5,869 nt of DNA, from contig JAEYUT010000175.1 of assembly GCA_023432305.1 (NCBI GenBank), forward strand, positions 1 through 5,869, given 5' to 3'. The position numbers and the translations under genes were made by a program. A model generated the notes under the pieces. The model saw only the letters and a program-made list of their open reading frames with translations. It made no database searches and was not told the origin of the DNA. Positions 1 through 5,515 of this stretch are shown piece after piece (position 1 is the stretch's first letter; each line of letters opens with the position of its first letter). This stretch comes from Actinomycetes bacterium. GTDB taxonomy: Bacteria; Actinomycetota; Actinomycetes; Actinomycetales; Microbacteriaceae.

Positions 1-44
1 TGCGGATGTGCAGCACGGCGACAGAGGGCGAGGCGGTCATGTGA
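1..44. other. Edge of a neighbouring gene, strand unresolved
   Basis: Two readings fit and I cannot choose firmly. On the plus strand the frame beginning at position 3 is open from the edge and ends in two in-frame stops in tandem (TGA 42-44, TGA 45-47). It would encode a C-terminal tail reading RMCSTATEGEAVM. On the minus strand an ATG at 40..38 opens a frame that runs off the edge, reading MTASPSVAVLHIR. Both frames share the same wobble positions, so G/C bias at third positions cannot separate them. I lean slightly to the plus-strand C-terminus: there are tandem stops, no Shine-Dalgarno-like sequence precedes the minus-strand ATG, and the large palindrome just downstream would then sit between convergent genes. 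No product can be named from 13 residues. Confidence 0.35.
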
Positions 45-105
45 TGAGTACAGCAAATGCGCGGCCCGCGCGCGAATCCGAGCCCCTCCACCCCCGAGCA
101 ACTCT

Positions 106-165
106 CCGAGGTGTCACTTTCTGCCGCTTTCGAAGCCCCCATAGCGGCAGATAGTGACACCTCGG
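106..165. repeat. Large near-perfect inverted repeat (23-bp arms, 14-nt spacer)
   Basis: The left arm (106-128) and right arm (143-165) are reverse complements at 22 of 23 positions; the only mismatch is T119 against T152. Each arm holds a GTGTCACT block (or its complement) and a CTGCCGCT block. The spacer (129-142) includes TTCGAA. The outer end can be extended with a C-G pair (104/167) flanked by G-U pairs in RNA. It lies 42 bases beyond the stop of the ligase gene at 208, in otherwise noncoding sequence. No T-run follows on either strand, so it is not a textbook intrinsic terminator. Possible roles are a bidirectional terminator between convergent genes, a dispersed palindromic (REP/MITE-like) repeat, or a protein-binding or recombination site. 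The structure is certain; the function is not. Confidence 0.9.
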
Positions 166-207
166 GGGTCGTGGGGTGCGGGGCGGGGGTGGGCGCTGCG
201 GGAGTGG

Positions 208-1314
208 TCAGGAGGGGGCGAGCTCGCGCGTGAGCTCGCGGGTGAAGAGGTCGCGCAGCGGCGCCCAGCCGTCGGCGGCGGCCGCCCGCTGGCGGCTCGC
301 GGCGGAACCCGATCCGCGCGCACGACGCAGGTGCTGCTGGATCAGCGCGAGGTCGTCATCGCTGCTGTCGAGCGCATCGAACAGCCGGCTCGTGGCCTCA
401 TCGATCGCAGTGAGCCCGACGCTCCCCGGCGCGACGACGCCCTCCGCGAGCCCGAACCGCGCCGCATGCCAGCACGCCGCGTCCACGAGATCCGGATCGT
501 AGACGAGAGCCGCCGGATACCGGATCGCCGCCGACACGAGGCCGCGCGCGATGAGCGCGATCGCGACGGCGTCATCCGCGGACAGCTGCGCATCGGGAGC
601 CCGCAGCTCCACCGTCGGATAGCGGGACGAGAGCCGCACATCCCACGCGACCGTCGCCTCATCGCGCGTGCCGCCGACGCCGACCAGCGCCGCGATGCGC
701 GCAGCGTAGTCCTGCGCGCTCACCACCGCCGGCGGGCATCCGAACGTCGTCCAGCGCCGCAGCAGCACCGAGCGCCAGCTCTCGAACCCCGTGTCGCGCC
801 CCCGCCACCACGGCGAGTTCGCCGAGACCGCTTTGAGCAGAGGCAGCCAGCCGGCGAGCGCGGCGAGCGCACGGACGCCGGCCTCGGGATCGGGCACCTC
901 GATGTGCACGTGCAGCCCGGCGACCTGGTGGTCATCGACGAGTGAGGCGTGTCGCCGGGCGAGATCCGCGTAGCGATCACTGGGGGTGAGGCTGGGGTGG
1001 ATCTCGGCGTCATACGACGTGCCGGTTCCGGCTGCGACGACCCCCACCGTCGCTGCGGCCAGCGCGAGCGCGGCGCGGAACTCGAGCACCTGCTCGCGCG
1101 CCTCGTTCGCCGACAGGCAGATGCCCGTGACGCTCTCCAGGTGACTGGCCAGGAACTCCCGGGTGGCTCGCTCCCGCGCAGGCGCGGCGAGCGCCGCGAT
1201 CACCTCACCCGCGACGGGGCGGGGGTTGCCGTCGTCCGGGTCGAGCAGGAAGAACTCCTCCTCGATGCCGAACCGCGGATAGCGGCCTGCGCTGGTGCTC
1301 GATTCGCTCGACAA
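208..1314 (-). CDS. YbdK-type carboxylate-amine ligase (glutamate-cysteine ligase 2 family)
   Basis: Predicted 368-residue cytoplasmic ATP-dependent ligase that would join a carboxylate to an amine through an acyl-phosphate. E. coli YbdK shows weak glutamate-cysteine ligase activity, but the physiological substrate of most members is unknown. Family blocks appear in order: FGIEEEFFLLDP (15-26), GLHVHIEVPD (133-142), SANSPWWRGRDTGFESWRS (164-182), RWTTFGCPPA (187-196), WDVRLSSRYPTVELRAPD (224-241), WHAARFGL (282-289) and GSGSAASRQR (334-343). The length is normal for the family. The start is TTG at 1314: an in-frame TAG at 1347..1345 limits the frame, and no other start codon lies between it and the conserved GIEEEF block. 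A GAGAGGGGG tract precedes it. The residue before GLHVH is Ala, where I recall Cys in many homologues. The gene stands apart from the upstream operon by 132 bases. Actinobacteria usually rely on mycothiol rather than glutathione, so a glutathione role should not be assumed. The C-terminus carries a small duplication (TREL-TREL). Confidence 0.9.
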   Translation of the reverse strand: MSSESSTSAGRYPRFGIEEEFFLLDPDDGNPRPVAGEVIAALAAPARERATREFLASHLESVTGICLSANEAREQVLEFRAALALAAATVGVVAAGTGTSYDAEIHPSLTPSDRYADLARRHASLVDDHQVAGLHVHIEVPDPEAGVRALAALAGWLPLLKAVSANSPWWRGRDTGFESWRSVLLRRWTTFGCPPAVVSAQDYAARIAALVGVGGTRDEATVAWDVRLSSRYPTVELRAPDAQLSADDAVAIALIARGLVSAAIRYPAALVYDPDLVDAACWHAARFGLAEGVVAPGSVGLTAIDEATSRLFDALDSSDDDLALIQQHLRRARGSGSAASRQRAAAADGWAPLRDLFTRELTRELAPS

Positions 1315-1319
1315 CGCCG

Positions 1320-1328
1320 CCCCCTCTC
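1320..1328 (-). promoter_or_regulatory. Ribosome-binding site for the TTG-started ligase gene
   Basis: On the minus strand a GAGAGGGGG tract ends 5 bases before the TTG at 1314. It is a partial match to the anti-Shine-Dalgarno complement at usable spacing. It supports TTG as the start, which the nearby upstream in-frame TAG already makes hard to avoid. Confidence 0.5.
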
Positions 1329-1433
1329 GCGGTAGGGAGAAACGCTAACCCCGCACGGTGGAGCCGGGACACCCCCTTGACGTGGGCGCGGGGGACGGTG
1401 CGACGGCGATGAGTAGGGGGCACGGTGGCGTCA

Positions 1434-1455
1434 GTCAGCTCTCGACTCAGCTGAC
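1434..1455 (-). terminator. Hairpin over the operon's last stop codon, possible terminator
   Basis: GTCAGCT (1434-1440) and AGCTGAC (1449-1455) form a perfect 7-bp stem with an 8-base loop. The stem-loop includes the TGA stop (1449..1447) of the last amidohydrolase gene. No T-run follows on the minus strand, so a classical rho-independent terminator is not shown. Actinobacterial terminators often lack a clear U-tract, and the position at the 3' end of the operon fits. It could also be a chance short palindrome or an element that protects the mRNA end. Confidence 0.35.
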
Positions 1456-3144
1456 GATCGAATCGGCGTCGCCTGCGACGAGCTCGCCTTCGAAGAACAC
1501 AGCGAGCGGACTGATCTCGCCGATCCGCTCGACCGGAATCTCGAACAGGTCATCGGAGAGGACCACGAAATCGGCTGATTTGCCGACCATGAGCGAGCCG
1601 GTGCGGTGATCCAGGCGCAGCTGTCGGGCTCCCGCCCGGGTGAGACCAGCCAGCAGGGTCTCGCGTGTGAGGCGCGAGTCTGCCGAGGGCCGCACGCTGC
1701 CGGGGAAGGATTCCGGATCAAGCGGAAACTGCGGGTCGACACGCGTCGCCGCGACCTGCATCCCGAAGAACGGGTTCGCCCGAGGCAGCTCGTATGCGGT
1801 GACGACATCGCTCGAGAATGCGACACTCGCGCCCGATTCGATCATCTCGGTGAAGCGGTACATCCGCTCGAAGCGGTCGTCGCCCAAGTGCTGCCGCGCC
1901 TCTTCGCCGAAGTAACCGCCCGACCAGTGCATGGTCCAGTTGATGAGGATGCCGAGCTGCGCGGGTCGCGCCATGTCAGCCGGGTCAACCAGCTCACAGT
2001 GCGCGAATGTCACCTGAAGGTTCCACGGCTCGTCGTTCGCGGCGAGGTGCTTCTGGGCTGCCTCGACCGCATCGCACGCGGTGCGGAAGGCGCGGTCGCC
2101 CACCATGTGGATGTGCACGTCCACCTGCTCCGCGTTGCACAGCAGCAGACACTCCATGAGTTCGGCTGTCTCCATGCCGATCGCTCCGAGAGCGTCCTCG
2201 GTGTCGTCGCTGAGCATGGGCGCGAGAACGGCGCTGTTACCGATCTCGTTAGTGCCATCGAGGAACAGCTTCAACGCGCGCACCCGCACGTGAGGGCCAC
2301 CGAACTCCGCGTCGAGGCGCTTCACCTTCGCGATCGCCTCGGGGAGGTCACGCGAATCGCGGAAGCGGACCGCCCCTTCGAAGTTGAGCCGCAGCTCACC
2401 CCGGCGGTCGAGCTCTGCCACCGACTCGACGATCTGCTCGTCGTCGATGAGCGCTTCGAACAGCGAGGTCACGCCGCACTCGGCCATGAAGCGGAAGAAC
2501 GGTGCGATGCGCTCGGGCGTGAGTTCCTCTGGCGGGCGCCACCCGAGGGCGTCGTACATCGTGTCGAGGAAGTGGTAGTGCACGAACTCGAGAAGCTGGC
2601 CTGTCGGCTCGCCGTTCTCGTCGCGCACGAACATCTCGAGCCCGGGCACGGGATCGGGGGTGCTGGCGTCGACCCCCATCAGCTCGAGCATCTTCGAGTT
2701 CACCCAGTGCTCGTGGTCGTTGAAGTCCTGGCACAGGACGGGCCGGTCCGATACGACCTCGTCGAGCATGTGGCGCGTCGGCGGGCTGTCACGGAACATC
2801 ACGGACGGGTAGTACTCGAAGTAGAGGAACGGCGCCTCCTCTTTGGGGTGCTCCGCGGCGTAGTCGCGGACGAACGCGAGCAGCTCGTCGACGTCGGTCG
2901 TCCACGGCAGGCGCACGTGCCACTGGCTCTGCGACACCATCGACGGGTGCGTGTGCGAGTCGATGAACCCGGGCGTCACGGTACGGCCGCCGAGGTCGTG
3001 TACGGGCACGCCCGCGGGAACCACTGTGCGGTCGTCGCCGACCGCCGTCACGATGCCGTCCTGCACGACGAGCACGCTCGCGGTGGGCTGATCGGGATCG
3101 GAGGTGTGGATGCGGGCGTTGATGAGGGCGAGGTCAGCCGTCAC
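1447..3144 (-). CDS. YtcJ-like amidohydrolase family protein (second of pair)
   Basis: Predicted 565-residue metal-dependent hydrolase of the amidohydrolase superfamily (Amidohydro_3/YtcJ-like), expected to hydrolyse C-N bonds in the cytoplasm. An N-terminal beta-sandwich strand region (LALINARIHT, then GGRTVTPGF at 52-60) leads into the TIM barrel. Likely metal and catalytic residues are H64 and H66 in SHTH, K292 in LKLFLDG, H346 in HIHMVGDRA, H382 in FAHCE and D446 in SSD. The C-terminal GKSADFVVLSDDLF (521-534) is the usual return to the beta-sandwich. There is no signal peptide. I chose the GTG at 3144..3142 as start because it overlaps the previous gene's TGA as GTGA, has GGGAG eight bases upstream, and puts the first beta-strand at the N-terminus. 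A longer reading would add 52 Arg-rich residues encoded inside the upstream gene. The active-site spacing is ordinary, unlike in its neighbour. The substrate is unknown; NfdA-like formamide deformylases are relatives, but that does not fix the function. Confidence 0.9.
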   Translation of the reverse strand: MTADLALINARIHTSDPDQPTASVLVVQDGIVTAVGDDRTVVPAGVPVHDLGGRTVTPGFIDSHTHPSMVSQSQWHVRLPWTTDVDELLAFVRDYAAEHPKEEAPFLYFEYYPSVMFRDSPPTRHMLDEVVSDRPVLCQDFNDHEHWVNSKMLELMGVDASTPDPVPGLEMFVRDENGEPTGQLLEFVHYHFLDTMYDALGWRPPEELTPERIAPFFRFMAECGVTSLFEALIDDEQIVESVAELDRRGELRLNFEGAVRFRDSRDLPEAIAKVKRLDAEFGGPHVRVRALKLFLDGTNEIGNSAVLAPMLSDDTEDALGAIGMETAELMECLLLCNAEQVDVHIHMVGDRAFRTACDAVEAAQKHLAANDEPWNLQVTFAHCELVDPADMARPAQLGILINWTMHWSGGYFGEEARQHLGDDRFERMYRFTEMIESGASVAFSSDVVTAYELPRANPFFGMQVAATRVDPQFPLDPESFPGSVRPSADSRLTRETLLAGLTRAGARQLRLDHRTGSLMVGKSADFVVLSDDLFEIPVERIGEISPLAVFFEGELVAGDADSIVS

Positions 3145-4706
3145 CGCGCGTACTCCCGGCGACCATCGATCCACGTCTCGGCCACCCGGGCGCTGCGGAG
3201 CGCGTCGGGCCCGTCGAACACGTTGCCGTCGAGGACCACCAGATCGGCCAGGAAACCGGGTGCGATGCGACCCGTGCTGCTGGCGCGGCCGTTCACCCAC
3301 GCGGATCCCGTGGTGTAGGCGGTGAACATCGCCAGCGCGTCGAGCTTGTCGCGTTCCGCGAGCGGACGACGGATCTCAGGGTCGACGTACTCGCCTGTCG
3401 CGGTGAGCGAGCACACGAGCGGGTCGGCCGTGGTGACCGGCCAGTCGCTGCCGCCCGCGAGGCGCGCTCCCGCGGCGTGGATGCGCCCGAACGGGTATTC
3501 CAGCTCCTGCGCGTGGTCCGTGCGGGTGGTGGCGCCCATGTGCTCGTGCGGCACGAACGAGCCAGCCCAGAATCCCTGCACGTTCGCCGTGACGCCCAGT
3601 TCGGCGAACCGCGCGAACTCGGGTTCGGCGACCACGAAGAGGTGGGCGATGTGGTGCCGGCGAGGCCGCGCACCGTTCTCTGAGATGGCGGCCTCGACCG
3701 CGTCGAGGATCCACGCGGTGGCGGCGTCGCCGTAGGCGTGGAAGTGAATGGCGAATCCGAGCCCGTCGAGGGCGACCACTGCGTCGCGAATGCGCGCGGC
3801 ATCCATGAACAGCACATCGGAGCCGTCGACCATGATCTTCACCGTGTCGGCAAGGATCTTCTCGGGCCCGGCAGCCTCTTCGAGCTGGCGTCGGCGTTCG
3901 AGGATCTCGGGGATCTGCTCCACGCCGCGGGTGGGGTCCCACCAGAGCGCGGCGGTCACACGCAGGCGCAGGTCGGGCCCTCCCGCGAGAGCGCAGTATG
4001 CGTCGTGGTGGTCGGTGAGGCCGAGCCCGGTGCCGACGATCGCGTCCTGCACCGAGGTGATGCCGACCGAGAGCAGGTATTCCTGGCCGCGCAGGGTTGC
4101 GGCGATCCGCTCCTCGAGCGTCTGCACGGGCATGACGGCCCGGACGATCGGCACCGCCTCTTCTTCGACCATCCCGGTGGGGGTCCCATCGGCTTCACGC
4201 CGGAAGTAGCCGCCCACGGGGTCGGGGGTGTCGGCGGTGACCCCGGCCCGTTCGAGGGCTGCGCTGCTCACCCACGCGCCGTGACGGTCGTAGGGCTGCA
4301 TGAACGCGGGCCGGCCGCCGACGAGCTCGTCGAGGGTCTGGCGGTTCGGCATGACGCCGTCGGTGAAGAGCTCGCGGTTCCAGCCGCCGCCGATGACCCA
4401 CTCGAGTTCGGGGTGCGCGGCAGCGTAGGCACCGATCATCTCGTACAGTTCGGGCACGCTGGTGGCGACCGAGAGGTCGACGGTCAGCAGGTCGACACCG
4501 CCCGTGCCGACGTGCGCGTGGGCGTCTTGGAAGCCGGGCATGAGAAGCCGACCGGTGAGGTCGACGATCTCGGCGTCTCCGAGTTCGAGGGCGCCCCGGT
4601 CGGCGACATCGGTGATCGTGTTCCCGGTGACGAGCACGTCGAGCTCTCGCGGAGCGGCGAAGCCCGCCGTCCAGACGAGGCCTCCGGTGAATGCGGTGGA
4701 TGTCAT
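3141..4706 (-). CDS. YtcJ-like amidohydrolase family protein with shortened active-site segment
   Basis: Predicted 521-residue metal-dependent amidohydrolase of the same superfamily as its downstream neighbour but clearly divergent from it. Likely metal and catalytic residues: H63 and H65 in DAHAH, K290 in VKIMVDG, H323 in HFHAYGD, H355 in HHIAHL, D421 in GGSDWPV. GRIAPGFLADLVVLDGNVF (479-497) is the closing beta-sandwich region. The protein has no signal peptide and is likely cytoplasmic. The start is ATG at 4706..4704, which overlaps the ATPase gene's TGA as ATGA and has GGAGAG six bases upstream. One oddity: K290 to H323 is 33 residues, against 54 (K292 to H346) in the neighbour. The missing stretch is where relatives usually carry a TA-x-L-x-PY-like segment. 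The frame is intact and all metal ligands remain, so this looks like a real loop deletion rather than a broken gene. Blocks such as HFHAYGD, HHIAHL and GSDWPV resemble the N-substituted formamide deformylase-like branch. The substrate is unknown. Confidence 0.9.
   Translation of the reverse strand: MTSTAFTGGLVWTAGFAAPRELDVLVTGNTITDVADRGALELGDAEIVDLTGRLLMPGFQDAHAHVGTGGVDLLTVDLSVATSVPELYEMIGAYAAAHPELEWVIGGGWNRELFTDGVMPNRQTLDELVGGRPAFMQPYDRHGAWVSSAALERAGVTADTPDPVGGYFRREADGTPTGMVEEEAVPIVRAVMPVQTLEERIAATLRGQEYLLSVGITSVQDAIVGTGLGLTDHHDAYCALAGGPDLRLRVTAALWWDPTRGVEQIPEILERRRQLEEAAGPEKILADTVKIMVDGSDVLFMDAARIRDAVVALDGLGFAIHFHAYGDAATAWILDAVEAAISENGARPRRHHIAHLFVVAEPEFARFAELGVTANVQGFWAGSFVPHEHMGATTRTDHAQELEYPFGRIHAAGARLAGGSDWPVTTADPLVCSLTATGEYVDPEIRRPLAERDKLDALAMFTAYTTGSAWVNGRASSTGRIAPGFLADLVVLDGNVFDGPDALRSARVAETWIDGRREYAR
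3153..3157 (-). promoter_or_regulatory. Ribosome-binding site deciding the GTG start at 3144
   Basis: GGGAG on the minus strand lies 8 bases before the GTG that overlaps the previous stop codon. It sits inside the coding end of the upstream amidohydrolase gene. This favours the overlapping GTG over any start further upstream and fits translational coupling. Confidence 0.65.
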
Positions 4707-5515
4707 GACTGGCTCTCCGTCGCCTCGAGGCTCAAGCGATTGCGTCGCACCCGTTCGAGATCCCACCCTCGACGGGGCACGGAGTCGAGCAGGAGGCGGG
4801 TGTACGGATGCTGGGGCGATTCGAGCACGCTCTCGGTGGCTCCCCGCTCAACAACCCGACCCGAGCGCATCACGATCACGTCATCGGTGACGTAGCGCAC
4901 GACCGCGAGGTCGTGGCTGACGAACACGTACGCCATGCCGGTGTCGCGACGGATCTCATCGAGCAGCACGAGAACCTGCGCCTGGATGGAGACATCGAGC
5001 GCCGCGACAGCCTCGTCGAGGATGAGCACCCGCGGCTGAATGCCCAGCGCGCGAGCGATCGCGGCACGCTGGCGCTGACCGCCCGAGAGGGTGCGCGGGT
5101 ACGCCTCGGCCTGGCGCGAACTGAGCCCGACCTGGTCGAGCAGTTCGGCCACACGGCGCTCGCGATCCTGCGGGCTGAGGTCGAAGTGCAGGCGCAGCGG
5201 CTCGGCGATCGCCTGCCCGATGGTGAGTCGGGGATCGAACGAGTGGAACGGATCCTGGAAGATCATCTGCGTCATGCGGGCTGTCTCGCGACGTGTGCGC
5301 CGCGCTCCCCCCGCGAACACGATCTCTCCCGACGTGGGGGTTTCGAGACCCACGAGCATGCGTGCGGTCGTCGACTTTCCGGATCCGGATTCGCCCACGA
5401 TGCCGAGCGACTCACCCCGGCGCAGCGAGAAAGAGACCCCGTCGACGGCGAGCGTGCGTCCGAAGCGCTTGGTGAGCGATCGGACCTCGATGAGCGGTTC
5501 GTCGTTCGTCGTCAT
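4703..5515 (-). CDS. OppF/DppF-type ABC importer ATP-binding protein
   Basis: 270-residue ATPase subunit that would power an oligopeptide/dipeptide-type (PepT family) ABC importer at the inner face of the membrane, paired with the upstream OppD/DppD-type subunit. The motifs are complete: Walker A GESGSGKST (41-49), Q-loop FQDP with Q87, signature LSGGQRQR (143-150), Walker B VLILDE ending D167-E168, D-loop ALDVS (172-176) and H-switch SHD with H201. SPQHPYTRLLL (233-243) is the HPYT block typical of this family. The protein ends soon after that, so the long C-terminal extension seen in many OppD/OppF proteins is short, and it has no cysteine at all. The start is ATG at 5515..5513, overlapping the preceding TGA as ATGA, with AAGGTGG just upstream. 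The amidohydrolase start overlaps its own stop in the same way. The transported compound cannot be read from ATPases; peptides, opines, nickel and glycosides are all known for this family. Confidence 0.95.
   Translation of the reverse strand: MTTNDEPLIEVRSLTKRFGRTLAVDGVSFSLRRGESLGIVGESGSGKSTTARMLVGLETPTSGEIVFAGGARRTRRETARMTQMIFQDPFHSFDPRLTIGQAIAEPLRLHFDLSPQDRERRVAELLDQVGLSSRQAEAYPRTLSGGQRQRAAIARALGIQPRVLILDEAVAALDVSIQAQVLVLLDEIRRDTGMAYVFVSHDLAVVRYVTDDVIVMRSGRVVERGATESVLESPQHPYTRLLLDSVPRRGWDLERVRRNRLSLEATESQS
4713..4718 (-). promoter_or_regulatory. Ribosome-binding site for the first amidohydrolase gene
   Basis: GGAGAG on the minus strand lies 6 bases before the ATG at 4706, inside the end of the ATPase gene. 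It supports this ATG over an in-frame start 20 codons upstream that would lie wholly within the ATPase gene. Confidence 0.65.

Noticed and set aside
106..165. Classical rho-independent terminator for the ligase gene
   Set aside because: The stem is strong, but no T-run follows on either strand, so I list it as an inverted repeat of unknown role rather than an assigned terminator.
208..245. Possible frameshift or truncation at the ligase C-terminus because of the TREL-TREL duplication
   Set aside because: The total length (368 residues) is normal and the last conserved block is intact, so the duplication is a harmless tail feature.
114..323. Small minus-strand frame of about 69 codons overlapping the ligase 3' end and the palindrome
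   Set aside because: It is Pro/Arg/Ser-rich, out of frame with the ligase, and ends within the palindrome arm; nothing suggests real coding.
154..945. Plus-strand open frame of about 263 codons over the ligase gene
   Set aside because: The product is extremely Arg-rich and lies antisense to well-conserved ligase blocks. It begins inside the palindrome and has no Shine-Dalgarno-like sequence.
1342..1347. Possible -10 box (TAGCGT, minus strand) for the ligase gene
   Set aside because: It fits the loose TANNNT pattern, but no -35-like hexamer lies at 16-18 bases upstream, so I cannot support a promoter.
1377..1382. TTGACG resembling a -35 box on the plus strand
   Set aside because: There is no matching -10 element downstream and no plus-strand gene for it to serve.
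1606..3318. Long plus-strand open frame (about 570 codons) antisense to the second amidohydrolase
   Set aside because: The minus-strand frame carries complete amidohydrolase motifs. The antisense translation is rich in Arg, His, Val and Glu with no recognisable domain, which is the usual shadow of a GC-rich gene.
3738..4895. Plus-strand open frame of about 385 codons across the first amidohydrolase and the ATPase end
   Set aside because: It runs across two real genes on the opposite strand and shows no motif or ribosome-binding site; it is a GC-driven shadow frame.
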